From an uncultured Clostridia bacterium (GTDB lineage: Bacteria > Bacillota > Clostridia > Oscillospirales > Acutalibacteraceae): a DNA stretch of 53,730 nt. The stretch is from assembly GCA_944380885.1 (NCBI GenBank), contig CALWIZ010000014.1, positions 1-53,730 of the forward strand, written 5' to 3'. Each line of letters starts with the position of its first letter. Within the stretch, counting starts at the first letter, position 1. This document shows, one piece after another, positions 26,142 to 34,906 of this stretch. The translations under genes were made by a program, and so were the position numbers. Under the pieces are notes generated by a model. That model was given only the letters and a program-made list of their open reading frames with translations. It was not told the DNA's origin and did not search any database.

Positions 26142-27065
26142 ATGCCGTACAGCAATGAAACAAACAAAAACATCAAGAAGTCTACAACAAAAAAACGCAG
26201 ACGAACAAAAGCTGTTTATTTTATTCTTCCTTTTATGCTGATTTTCGGTGCCTGCGCGGCATATTATTCGGGAACCGCCGCCTCAAATGAAACACGCTCA
26301 TCGGCTTCGGAACCGCAGGTATCATCAGAAGCGCAGATATCGTCATCTGATTCCGGTATAACAAATTCCGGCTCCGAGAATGAAACGGAGTCACCTGAAG
26401 CATCATCAGGAGAACCCGGTCATTCGGTTTCATCGGAAATTACGGCCGGATACGATTTTTCAAGGCCTGTTCCCCGCTCGGCTGCCGTTGACAAGAGCTA
26501 TTTTGACGACGCGGTATTTATAGGCGACTCACGCACCGAAGGCTTTATAACCTACAATTCTCTCAATAACGCCACCTCGCTTACTTACAAAGGACTTATG
26601 GTTGACACTGCTTTTACAAAGCCGGTAATAAACGTTAACGGAAAGCTGTGCTCTGTTATGGACGCTCTTGCGGAAACCAAGTTTTCAAAAGTATATATAA
26701 TGCTCGGCATCAACGAAACCGGCTGGGCTTACAGCAATATTTTCATAGAGAAATACGAGAATATAATCGACAGAATACGGGAAATAAATCCTGCCGCAAC
26801 GATTTACATTCAGCAGATACTTCCGGTCTCGCAGTCGGTTTCCTCAACGCATAAATATATTACCAATAAGAAGATAAACGAATACAATTCGCTTCTTCAG
26901 AAAAGCGCCGAGAAAAAGCATGTATATTATATAGATACTGCGAACGCGGTAACGAGCAACGGCGATCCGCTGCCGGAAGACGCGGCGTTTGACGGGATAC
27001 ATTTAAAAAAAGCTTATTGCGTTAAATGGTTCGAATATCTTAAAACCCACACCGCTCCGGTATGA
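26142..27065 (+). CDS. Membrane-anchored SGNH hydrolase-like protein
   Basis: 307 residues. A basic N-terminus and one membrane helix (about 23-42) are followed by a Ser/Glu-rich linker (about 45-105) and an SGNH domain outside the cell: FIGDSRTEG with Ser130, MLGINETGW, and DGIHLK with the Asp-His pair near 284-287. Such proteins pair with MBOAT transporters to acetylate or deacetylate cell-surface polymers. AGGAGG precedes the ATG. It is gene 1 of a six-gene operon. Confidence 0.85.
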   Translation: MPYSNETNKNIKKSTTKKRRRTKAVYFILPFMLIFGACAAYYSGTAASNETRSSASEPQVSSEAQISSSDSGITNSGSENETESPEASSGEPGHSVSSEITAGYDFSRPVPRSAAVDKSYFDDAVFIGDSRTEGFITYNSLNNATSLTYKGLMVDTAFTKPVINVNGKLCSVMDALAETKFSKVYIMLGINETGWAYSNIFIEKYENIIDRIREINPAATIYIQQILPVSQSVSSTHKYITNKKINEYNSLLQKSAEKKHVYYIDTANAVTSNGDPLPEDAAFDGIHLKKAYCVKWFEYLKTHTAPV

Positions 27066-27082
27066 AAAAGCAGAGGTAAAAA

Positions 27083-27538
27083 ATGAAAAAGTTTCTGACA
27101 GTAATTTTTATAATTTTATTCGCGTCAGTTATGACAGGATGCGTAAAAAACGATAATATTTCAGTAGATATCGACGCTCTTTCAAAAGAGCTTATGGAAA
27201 AAGTAAAATTCGACGACGAGCTTGTTTTGTCCGATTCCGAGACCGCAACGAGACTTTACGGCACCAAAAACGCTGTTGATTGCCGTCTGTACATAGGCAG
27301 CGGAGCTACCGCGGAAGAAATAGCTGTATTTGAATTCGGCAGCGTATCCGACGCCCAAGAAGGCCTGAAGGCAGCAGAAGCCAGAATACCCGAGCAGAAA
27401 AAAAGCTATGAGAGCTATGCTCCGGACGAAATAAAAAGGCTTGACAACTCGGTTGTAAAATGTGCCGGAAAATATGTGGCGGTCTGCGTAACAAACGATA
27501 AGGCAGCGGAAAAAATAATTTCAGAATATTTGAACTGA
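27083..27538 (+). CDS. DUF4358 lipoprotein
   Basis: 151 residues. A signal peptide ends in the lipobox VMTGC, placing Cys20 as the lipidated residue. The rest matches DUF4358 features: an IDALSKELMEKVKF start, ATRLYG, a Y-x-G-x-G-ATAEEIAVFE segment and a late CVTND. Function unknown; in Clostridia it recurs next to MBOAT and DHHW genes. It follows the SGNH gene by 17 bases. Confidence 0.85.
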   Translation: MKKFLTVIFIILFASVMTGCVKNDNISVDIDALSKELMEKVKFDDELVLSDSETATRLYGTKNAVDCRLYIGSGATAEEIAVFEFGSVSDAQEGLKAAEARIPEQKKSYESYAPDEIKRLDNSVVKCAGKYVAVCVTNDKAAEKIISEYLN

Positions 27539-27558
27539 AAACCGAAAGGGTTGGAAAA

Positions 27559-28053
27559 TTGAAACCGTCAGACGGCATCATTGCCTTTATCGAAGAAAAC
27601 AGAGAACGTTTTTATAGAGTTGCCTTTACATATGCCAAAGATGAAAACGACGCTCTTGATATCGTTCATAATACTATTGTTAAAGCGCTTCAGCAGTACC
27701 GCACACTTAAAAACCGCGACTATCTTAAAACGTGGTTTTACCGAATACTCATCAACGAAAGCATAAATTTTATTAAAAAAAGGAACAGAACCGTTCTTTT
27801 TGAAACTGTGGAAACCAACGAGGCAACAGAATACGAAAGCGAAAAGAGCGACCGGTATATTGACTTGTATTCCGCGCTTGACAAGCTGCCTTCTGAGCTT
27901 AAAACCGTCATATTGCTGAGGTTTTTCGAGGATATGAAGCTCTCGGAAATATCCACTGTGACCTCTTCAAATTTAAGCACGACAAAATCAAGACTTTATA
28001 AGGCGCTTGAAATTCTTAAAATCGGAATGGAGGAAGCTGACTGTGATAGATAA
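27559..28053 (+). CDS. ECF-type RNA polymerase sigma factor (SigV-like)
   Basis: 164 residues. Region 2 spans about 5-75 (FTYAKDENDALDIVHNTIVKAL, shortened here, then LKTWFYRILINESINFIK), and region 4 about 97-155 with an LPSELKTVILLRFFEDMKLSEIS helix-turn-helix. No region 3 is present, as in ECF factors. It directs transcription of an envelope-stress regulon and would be held by the anti-sigma factor encoded in the overlapping next gene. The closest characterised pair I can name is SigV-RsiV. Confidence 0.9.
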   Translation: MKPSDGIIAFIEENRERFYRVAFTYAKDENDALDIVHNTIVKALQQYRTLKNRDYLKTWFYRILINESINFIKKRNRTVLFETVETNEATEYESEKSDRYIDLYSALDKLPSELKTVILLRFFEDMKLSEISTVTSSNLSTTKSRLYKALEILKIGMEEADCDR

Positions 28054-28873
28054 ATCAGGCTATAATAACATTAAGATTCCGGACAAACTCGATTCGGTTG
28101 TGCAAAGTGCGATAGACGAAGCCTTATCGTCAAAGAAAAGATTTACAGTTCTCAAAAAAGTATTATGTACTGCTGCTGCACTATTTATTGCTGCTGTTTC
28201 AATGCTCAATCTTTCCCCGTCATTTGCTCAGGCTGTGAGCTCTATACCGGTGATAAGCGATTTATGCAGTGTTTTCACTTTCCGCGAGTATCATTTCGAG
28301 GACGACATAAAATACATAGACGTTAAAATTCCGCAGATAAGCAATACCGGAAAATCCGAGCTTGAAAAGCGTGTAAATCTTGAAATACAAAAAATAATAA
28401 ACGATTGCGTTGAAGAAACCAAAGCACGCGCAAAAGAATACTATGACGCATTTGTTGCCACAGGCGGAGATCCCGAAGATTTTCACCCTGTCGGAATCCT
28501 TGTTGACTACGAGGTTAAATCTGTAAACGAGGATTATGTTTCATTTGTTGTCTGGGAGTGCGAATCGTCTTTCGGAGCTTACACACAGTATTTTTATTAC
28601 AATATTGACCTTGAAAACGGCGCGGTAATAACACTTAAAGATTATTTGGGCAGTGATTACCGTGAAAAGGTTACGCAAAGCGTTGAGAAAAGTATTGCCG
28701 AGTGGGACGAAGACGAAAAATATATTTTCTTCGATGATATTTCAATCTACGATCTTATAAACGAAAACAGAAGTTTCTATATCAATGAGGAAGGCAAAAT
28801 AGTTGTTGTTTTTGACAAGTATGAAATTGCCTGCGGCGCCGCCGGTGTTCTTGAGTTTGTTATAGAAATCTAA
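28043..28873 (+). CDS. RsiV-like anti-sigma factor (DUF3298-type sensor domain)
   Basis: 276 residues from a GTG at 28043, chosen because GGAGG lies 9 bases upstream and the reading overlaps the sigma gene by 11 bases. A short cytoplasmic sigma-binding part (1-35) is followed by a membrane helix (about 37-56) and a signal-peptidase-like AQA (62-64). The outside domain runs from FTFREYHFEDD to the end with a DYEVKSVNEDYVSFVVW segment and a NIDLENGAVITLKDYLG strand, the DUF3298/DUF4163 pattern of RsiV. Bacillus RsiV binds lysozyme and is then cleaved by signal peptidase and RasP, freeing SigV. Confidence 0.88.
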   Translation: MIDKSGYNNIKIPDKLDSVVQSAIDEALSSKKRFTVLKKVLCTAAALFIAAVSMLNLSPSFAQAVSSIPVISDLCSVFTFREYHFEDDIKYIDVKIPQISNTGKSELEKRVNLEIQKIINDCVEETKARAKEYYDAFVATGGDPEDFHPVGILVDYEVKSVNEDYVSFVVWECESSFGAYTQYFYYNIDLENGAVITLKDYLGSDYREKVTQSVEKSIAEWDEDEKYIFFDDISIYDLINENRSFYINEEGKIVVVFDKYEIACGAAGVLEFVIEI

Positions 28874-28891
28874 ACACTGGAGGGTTCGGCG

Positions 28892-30280
28892 TTGGTTTTC
28901 AGCAGCAACATTTTTATATTTTTCTTCCTGCCTGCCGCAATTTTATGTTACTATGCCGTTCCCTCGAGATTTAAAAATGCTGTACTGCTGATTTTCAGTC
29001 TCGTATTTTATTCATGGGGCGAACCGGTCTATATCCTCATAATGCTTTTTTCCACGGTTTTTGACTACGCAAACGGACTTTTAATACAAAAATTCCAAAC
29101 CGCTAACCGCAATAGCTCCGCCAAAGCCGTGCTGTGCCTGTCGGTAATCGGAAATCTTTCTATTCTCTGCTTTTTTAAATACAGTTCTTTTCTGGTTGAT
29201 AATATCAACAGTCTCTTGGGTTCATCACTTGCGGTTCCGTCGGTCTCCCTTCCGGTAGGTATTTCCTTTTACACATTTCAGACCATGTCATACACAATAG
29301 ATGTTTACAGGAAGCAGGCAAACGCGCAAAAAAACATAATTGATTTCACCACTTTTGTCACCATGTTTCCGCAGCTTGTCGCCGGTCCCATTGTTCAGTA
29401 TAAAGACATAGAGCAGCAGCTTAAAAAACGTTCTTTTTCAAAAGAACGTTTTTTATACGGTATATCGAGATTCATACAGGGCCTGTCAAAAAAAGTGCTC
29501 CTTGCAAATAATATCGGCATTCTGTGGGAACAGATATCCGCTTCACATAAAATCGGTTTGGCAACAGCGTGGCTCGGGGCGGCGGCGTTCGCGTTCCAGA
29601 TTTATTTTGATTTTTCCGGATATTCAGATATGGCAATCGGTCTCGGTGAAATGTTCGGTTTTTCGTTCCGCGAAAACTTTGACCGTCCATACGCTTCAAA
29701 AAGCATAACCGAATTCTGGCGCAGATGGCATATCTCGCTCAGTTCATGGTTCAGGGAATACGTTTATATTCCGCTGGGCGGCAACAGGCGCGGAAAAGCC
29801 CGTCAGATTTTCAACATACTGACAGTATGGTTCCTTACCGGACTGTGGCACGGAGCGAGCTGGAATTTCGCTGTCTGGGGCGCGTATTTCGGTATAATTC
29901 TTTTAGTCGAAAAATTCTTTTTGCTTAAACATCTTGAAAAATTACCCGCGTTTTTCTCAAGGTTTTACTGCCTTTTTACAGTAACCGTCAGCTGGGTTAT
30001 TTTTGCCTTTGATAATTTATCCGACGGTATCGCCTATCTCGGCAGTATGTTCGGAGCGTCAGGAAGGATTTTTACCGGTGATTTTTTCTTTTTACTTTCA
30101 TCAAACGCTTTGCTGATTCTTCTCTGCGTTATTTTCGGAGGAAAAGGACTTGCGCGTTTTACATTAAACCGGAAAATATTTTGTTATATGAAACCCGCCG
30201 CATTTTGCGCTCTTTTCATAGTAAACGTATGCTTCCTTGTCGGCGATTCGTATAACCCATTCCTTTATTTCAGATTTTAG
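28892..30280 (+). CDS. MBOAT O-acyltransferase (AlgI/DltB/PatA-like)
   Basis: 462 residues with about ten membrane helices. The MBOAT core is the ITEFWRRWHISLSSWF region (about 272-287), VYIPLGGN and GLWHGASWN with the catalytic His320. The family moves acyl groups across the membrane to D-alanylate teichoic acid, or to acetylate alginate or peptidoglycan. The start is TTG (28892) with GGAGGG 7 bases upstream. The partner proteins in this operon are the SGNH protein and the DHHW protein, the usual two-component O-acetylation set. Confidence 0.92.
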   Translation: MVFSSNIFIFFFLPAAILCYYAVPSRFKNAVLLIFSLVFYSWGEPVYILIMLFSTVFDYANGLLIQKFQTANRNSSAKAVLCLSVIGNLSILCFFKYSSFLVDNINSLLGSSLAVPSVSLPVGISFYTFQTMSYTIDVYRKQANAQKNIIDFTTFVTMFPQLVAGPIVQYKDIEQQLKKRSFSKERFLYGISRFIQGLSKKVLLANNIGILWEQISASHKIGLATAWLGAAAFAFQIYFDFSGYSDMAIGLGEMFGFSFRENFDRPYASKSITEFWRRWHISLSSWFREYVYIPLGGNRRGKARQIFNILTVWFLTGLWHGASWNFAVWGAYFGIILLVEKFFLLKHLEKLPAFFSRFYCLFTVTVSWVIFAFDNLSDGIAYLGSMFGASGRIFTGDFFFLLSSNALLILLCVIFGGKGLARFTLNRKIFCYMKPAAFCALFIVNVCFLVGDSYNPFLYFRF

Positions 30281-30290
30281 GTGAAGATTT

Positions 30291-31424
30291 ATGAAAAACA
30301 ATCTGAAAACGGCATATATTGTTCTTTTTTTAGCCGCGCTGTGTGCCGTGCCGATTTCGTTTCCTTTTATTAAGGATAAAGAGTTTTCCGAAAACGAAAA
30401 CCGCTACCTTGCCGCAAAACCGGATTTTTCGTTTTCCGGCCTGATTGATGGGGAATTCACAAAAGAAGCCGAAAAATACATAGACGACCAGTTTCCGCTG
30501 CGCGATTTATGGACATCTGCAAAGGTAAATATACTAAAGGCTGTCGGGTGCCGTGACATAAACGGAGTATATCTGTGCGAAGACGGTTACCTGATTGAAA
30601 AATGGCTTGATTCTGACTTTAACTCAAAGCAGCTTAAAGAAAATATTAGTGCCGTAAATTTATTTCTCACCTCTCATAAATCGGAAAAATCTTCCGTAAT
30701 AATAGTACCCACCGCCTTAGAAATACTATCGGAAAAGCTGCCTTACGGAGCGCCCTTTTTTGATCAGAGCGACGCTTTTGAAATTATTGAAGAAAATATT
30801 GATTCCGAAATTTTTTATAATCCCGAAGATATTTTGATAAAGCATAATAATGAATATATTTATTACAGAACCGACCATCACTGGACGTCCTACGGCGCGT
30901 TTCTGACATATTGCGGCTGGACCGGAAAATCAGAAGACGTTACTGTAAAAGAGTACGATATTACCTGTGCGACAAACAGCTTCCTCGGCTCTCTTTATTC
31001 AAAAGTGCCCGGTTTGAAATGCAAAAACGATGAAATTTTCTTGTATAATGAGCGCAGCAATAACACATATACCGTCTCTTACGATTACGGCAGAACTGAA
31101 AACGACAGCATTTATGCGGATAATCATCTTTCGGAAAAAGACAAATATCTTGTTTTTCTTGACGGAAATCACCCGGAAATAACAATAAAGACATCTGTAA
31201 AAAACAACCGTAAGCTGCTCATTTTCAAAGATTCTTACGCCAACTCTTTTATACCGTTTCTTTTGAGCGATTATGAGGAAATACATATTATCGATCCAAG
31301 ATATTTTAACCGAAAAATCGATGAATACATTTCCGAAAACGGTATTAATGAATTTCTTTTTTTATACAACATAAAAAATTTCTGTGAGGACAGCAGTCTT
31401 TCAAAAGTATTAAATACCCGATAA
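30291..31424 (+). CDS. DHHW-family surface protein (AlgJ/AlgX-like)
   Basis: 377 residues. An N-terminal membrane anchor (about 7-25) precedes an extracytoplasmic domain. The TDHHWTSYGAF motif gives Asp195, His196, His197 and Trp198, and a late KDSYANSFIPFL holds the nucleophile-type Ser. This is the DHHW/AlgX-like SGNH group that takes the acyl group from its MBOAT partner. AGGTGAAG is the ribosome site. It is the last gene of the operon. Confidence 0.9.
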   Translation: MKNNLKTAYIVLFLAALCAVPISFPFIKDKEFSENENRYLAAKPDFSFSGLIDGEFTKEAEKYIDDQFPLRDLWTSAKVNILKAVGCRDINGVYLCEDGYLIEKWLDSDFNSKQLKENISAVNLFLTSHKSEKSSVIIVPTALEILSEKLPYGAPFFDQSDAFEIIEENIDSEIFYNPEDILIKHNNEYIYYRTDHHWTSYGAFLTYCGWTGKSEDVTVKEYDITCATNSFLGSLYSKVPGLKCKNDEIFLYNERSNNTYTVSYDYGRTENDSIYADNHLSEKDKYLVFLDGNHPEITIKTSVKNNRKLLIFKDSYANSFIPFLLSDYEEIHIIDPRYFNRKIDEYISENGINEFLFLYNIKNFCEDSSLSKVLNTR

Positions 31425-31426
31425 AT

Positions 31427-31463
31427 AAAACCCCGTAAAGTCTTGCCGGCTTTACGGGGTTTT
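31427..31463. terminator. Bidirectional terminator between the DHHW gene and kdpE
   Basis: A perfect 14-bp stem (31427-31440 with 31450-31463), with A-rich and T-rich flanks on the two sides, separates convergent operons. Confidence 0.92.
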
Positions 31464-31471
31464 CTGTTCTT

Positions 31472-32176
31472 TCAGTTGTTGTCAGCCTTAATCATTCTGT
31501 ATCCTATTCCGACATGCGTCTGTATATACGATAAAGAACCGGAACTGCTTTTTTCCAGCTTCTTTCTGAGAGTTGCCATAAAAACCCGAAGTGAGGCTAC
31601 ATCGTTATCCCAGTTTGCACCCCATACATTCTGCATAATATAAGTATGTGTAAGTACCTTTCCGACGTTTTTTGCCATGAGGCAAAGCAGTTTATATTCT
31701 ATCGGCGTAAGATGTAGCTCCTTGCCAGACATATACGCACATCCGGCGGCAAAATCAATTTTAAGCTCACCGTTAATAAAAAGCGAAGAAACAGTTCCCT
31801 CTTTTGCGGAGTTAAGCCTTCTGTTTATAACCCTCAGACGCGCGAGAAGCTCCTCGACGGAAAAAGGTTTTGTAAGATAATCATCTGCGCCCGAATCAAG
31901 CGCGGAGATTTTATCTGAATCCTCTGTTCTTGCGCTTATAACTATTATCGGCATATCCGACCAGCTTCTGATGCGTTTTATTACCTCAACACCGTCTGTA
32001 TCCGGAAGTCCGAGATCAAGCATAACAATATCGGGATTATGTGAACACGCTTCCATAACCGCGCTCTCGCCCGTAGATGCGGTAATATACCTGTAATCGT
32101 GTGTTTTTAGCGTAGTTGTCATAAGATTCCTGACCGACGGATCGTCTTCAACTACAAGAATAAGCGTTTTATTCAC
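31472..32176 (-). CDS. kdpE: KdpE-type response regulator
   Basis: 234 residues. The receiver domain has the acidic pair EDD near residue 10, a DLGLPD phosphorylation site (Asp near 55) and K near 104 in YLTKPF. An OmpR-type winged-helix DNA-binding domain follows. It overlaps the sensor gene by 8 bases. In Bacillus and Staphylococcus, KdpE controls the Kdp potassium pump or, when Kdp is absent, other osmotic and virulence genes. Here the linked genes are ktrA and ktrB. Confidence 0.88.
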   Translation of the reverse strand: MNKTLILVVEDDPSVRNLMTTTLKTHDYRYITASTGESAVMEACSHNPDIVMLDLGLPDTDGVEVIKRIRSWSDMPIIVISARTEDSDKISALDSGADDYLTKPFSVEELLARLRVINRRLNSAKEGTVSSLFINGELKIDFAAGCAYMSGKELHLTPIEYKLLCLMAKNVGKVLTHTYIMQNVWGANWDNDVASLRVFMATLRKKLEKSSSGSLSYIQTHVGIGYRMIKADNN

Positions 32177-34124
32177 TGATTTTCACCTCACCCGCCGGTA
32201 GACTGAACTTAAACACCGCCCCGCTCGGAACATTATCCTCGACTTTTATTTCTCCGCCGTGCAAATTTACTATTGCTTTGCACAGTGCAAGTCCAAGACC
32301 TAAACTTCTGCGGCTGTCGGAAACCCTGTTTTCTCCGCAGTAAAACATTTCAAAAACCTGAGGTTTTATTCCGTCGGGAATACCGTTTCCGTTATCGGAA
32401 ACTGAAATAAATACCTGTTCTCCGCTTTTTTGAGCGCTTAAAACTATCTCGCTGCCGTCAGGGGTGTATTTTAAAGCGTTATCAAGAAGATTTATTATTA
32501 CCTGAACGATAAGACGAGCGTCCATCTTTGCGAGCAAAAGTTCATCATCTATCTTTTTTACAATTCTGTGACTGTCATTTTGGCGGACGGCATGCTTTAT
32601 CGCTTCGTCCGCAACCTCTTCGACAAGCTCGCAAGAAATATTAAGATTCATTCTTCCCTCTTCAAGTCTTGTTATAGATAAAAGGTTTTCAACAAGGTTT
32701 ATAAGCCATAGAGAATCATTGTAAATATCCGTAAAAATCTGTGTGCGCATCTGACTGTCAAGCTTTTCATAACATGTCAAAAGATAGCCTGCATTTCCCG
32801 AAATCGCAGTTAGTGGAGTCCGTAAATCGTGCGATATCGCGCGTAAAAGATCCGCACGGAGCTGTTCGTTTTTCGCACGTACAGCTTCCCTTTCCTTTTC
32901 CTTAGCGTTTCTGATGTTTTCAACCGCGAGCGCGCATTCTCCGAGTATTGAAAGAAGTATGCTGTTTTCAAACTCGTCGAGAGACGAATTTTTCAAATAA
33001 ATTCCGACTACACCGAAAACCCTGTTATTTATTCGTATCGCGAGATAAAGGCAGCAGCTTTTTTTGTACACATCGGTTCCGCAGCCTGCCCTCCGTTTAT
33101 TGTCAAAGACCCATTTCGCCGCTTCTTTCTCATAATCGAGAAGCATATCGCTGTTTTCAGACGGATAGCGCGCGGCAAAAATTTCTCTTGAAATAATTTT
33201 ACCGCCCGATTCTCTGTAAACAATTATATCACGGTCAAGCAGTTTAATAAGCTGCTTTGCGGTAATGCTGATTACACCCTCGTCATCAGTCGCTTTCTGA
33301 AGAAGCTGATTTGTTTCAAACAAAATTTTTGTCCTGAAAGCCGACTGTGCCGACAGCTTTGCGTGCTCTTTCAGTTTTGAAGCGAGCGTACCGGTTATCA
33401 GCGACGCGATAAGCATTACAATAAAAGTTACGGTATAACCTGCATCGTATTCCGTAAAGGACATGCGCGGCTCAGTAAAGAAGAAATTAAAAAGGAAAAC
33501 ATTTATTAGTGAATTAAGTATCCAGCATATATAGCTTTTAGTAACAAGCGAAGTAAGAAGAACTCCGAGTATGTATACAGTAATAATATTTTCCTGATCT
33601 ATATTCGCCTTTTGAAATAAAAATCCGACAAAAGTTGTCGCAATAAGCAGAATTATACTTACAAAAATATCTTTCGCTGTCGGCAAAAGAATTTTTTTCG
33701 ACAAATATGGTCTGCCGTGGCGGCTCAAATAATCCGAATCGGGAATTATATGAATGTCAATATCAGGAGCTGTTTCGGCAAGTCTTTCCGTAAGAGACGG
33801 CTTGCTCCAAAAATGGCGTCTTCCAGCGCTGCTGCGCCCTATAACAATTTGTGTGACTTTTGAAAGTCTCGCAAATTCGGCAATCTGATAGGAAATATCA
33901 CTGCCGTAAACCGTGGTAATATTTGCTCCGAGCTTTTTAGCGAGCCGCATATGATATTCAAGCCTGCCCTTATCCTTTTCAGACATTTTTATATCTGACG
34001 GTGTCCGGACAAAAATCGCAGTAAATCCGCACCGGAACGCCTGAGCCATTTTCGCGGCAGTACGTATTATCCTTGCGTTAGTAGGAGAGGCAGAAATACA
34101 GACAAGAATATGTTCCTCAGACAT
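32169..34124 (-). CDS. kdpD: KdpD-like sensor histidine kinase, short form without the KdpD sensor domain
   Basis: 651 residues from the ATG at 34124 (GGAAG upstream); an in-frame TTG at 34154 is a weaker alternative. A universal-stress-protein domain comes first (1-130), then four membrane helices of the DUF4118 type (about 150-250), a GAF-like region (about 265-405), HisKA with His432 in AISHDLRTPL, and an HATPase. Classical KdpD has a 210-residue KdpD domain ahead of the USP; it is missing. The USP contains S11-x-S13, then exactly 20 residues, then FTAIF (34-38), matching the SxS-X20-FTAxY c-di-AMP motif of S. aureus KdpD except Phe for Tyr. Confidence 0.9.
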   Translation of the reverse strand: MSEEHILVCISASPTNARIIRTAAKMAQAFRCGFTAIFVRTPSDIKMSEKDKGRLEYHMRLAKKLGANITTVYGSDISYQIAEFARLSKVTQIVIGRSSAGRRHFWSKPSLTERLAETAPDIDIHIIPDSDYLSRHGRPYLSKKILLPTAKDIFVSIILLIATTFVGFLFQKANIDQENIITVYILGVLLTSLVTKSYICWILNSLINVFLFNFFFTEPRMSFTEYDAGYTVTFIVMLIASLITGTLASKLKEHAKLSAQSAFRTKILFETNQLLQKATDDEGVISITAKQLIKLLDRDIIVYRESGGKIISREIFAARYPSENSDMLLDYEKEAAKWVFDNKRRAGCGTDVYKKSCCLYLAIRINNRVFGVVGIYLKNSSLDEFENSILLSILGECALAVENIRNAKEKEREAVRAKNEQLRADLLRAISHDLRTPLTAISGNAGYLLTCYEKLDSQMRTQIFTDIYNDSLWLINLVENLLSITRLEEGRMNLNISCELVEEVADEAIKHAVRQNDSHRIVKKIDDELLLAKMDARLIVQVIINLLDNALKYTPDGSEIVLSAQKSGEQVFISVSDNGNGIPDGIKPQVFEMFYCGENRVSDSRRSLGLGLALCKAIVNLHGGEIKVEDNVPSGAVFKFSLPAGEVKISE

Positions 34125-34228
34125 TATTTCTTCCGCAGTCTTATTTTTACCCAAATTACCGCCCCCGTTTCAGCAGTAATTATACTACATTTATCTTTTA
34201 AAATCCAGTATGCCGGAAAACTGAAAAT

Positions 34229-34876
34229 TTATATTCTGAAGCACTTCTGCAACGCCTTGAACTCTCCGAGAACAAGCATTGTGTTTTCCTCAGAAAGAAT
34301 TGTATCCGATGTAATTGTAGCGTTTATTTTTCCTCCGGTTTTCACCGCAAGAATATTTATATTGTGCTTTTTTCTGATATCGAGCTGACCTATGCTCTTT
34401 CCGATCCACGCCTCAGGAACCGAAACCTCAAATATTGCATTTTTCTCGTCAAGCTCTATATAATCAAGTATATGATCCGCACTGTAACGTATTGCCGCCC
34501 ATTTGGCAATTTGTTTTTCCGGATAGACAACCTCATCTGCCCCGTTGCGAAGGAGAAACTTAGCCTGTACATCACGTTCGGCCCTCGATACAACCAGGGA
34601 GGCGCCAAGCTCCTTTAAAAGCGATGTTGTCTCAAGCGAACTTTGAAAATCGTTGCCTATCGCCACAATGCATACATCAAAATTTCTTATTCCGAGAGAT
34701 TCCAGAAAATCCTGATTTGTGCTGTCCCCTATCTGTGCGCTTGTAACATCGTTAAGAACATCATTTACCCTGTCCTCATTATGATCAACAGCCATAACCT
34801 GATGTCCGAGCTGGCCTAACTGAACAGCAATATGTTTGCCAAATCTTCCAAGACCTATAAGAAGTATTGATTTCAT
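34229..34876 (-). CDS. ktrA: KtrA/TrkA potassium-uptake gating protein
   Basis: 215 residues. The RCK_N Rossmann domain starts LLIGLGRFGKHIA with an acidic residue at the end of the second strand (VDHNE), followed by an RCK_C domain (EVSVPEAWIGKSIG onward). It forms a cytoplasmic ring that gates KtrB in response to ATP/ADP, and in Firmicutes the RCK_C domain binds c-di-AMP. It follows ktrB by 30 bases. Confidence 0.92.
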   Translation of the reverse strand: MKSILLIGLGRFGKHIAVQLGQLGHQVMAVDHNEDRVNDVLNDVTSAQIGDSTNQDFLESLGIRNFDVCIVAIGNDFQSSLETTSLLKELGASLVVSRAERDVQAKFLLRNGADEVVYPEKQIAKWAAIRYSADHILDYIELDEKNAIFEVSVPEAWIGKSIGQLDIRKKHNINILAVKTGGKINATITSDTILSEENTMLVLGEFKALQKCFRI

Positions 34877-34906
34877 AAAAACATTCCTTTCAAACGGAAA
34901 TTCAAA

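Noticed and set aside
31443..31643. Small plus-strand frame after the DHHW gene
   Set aside because: It overlaps the terminator and is antisense to kdpE.
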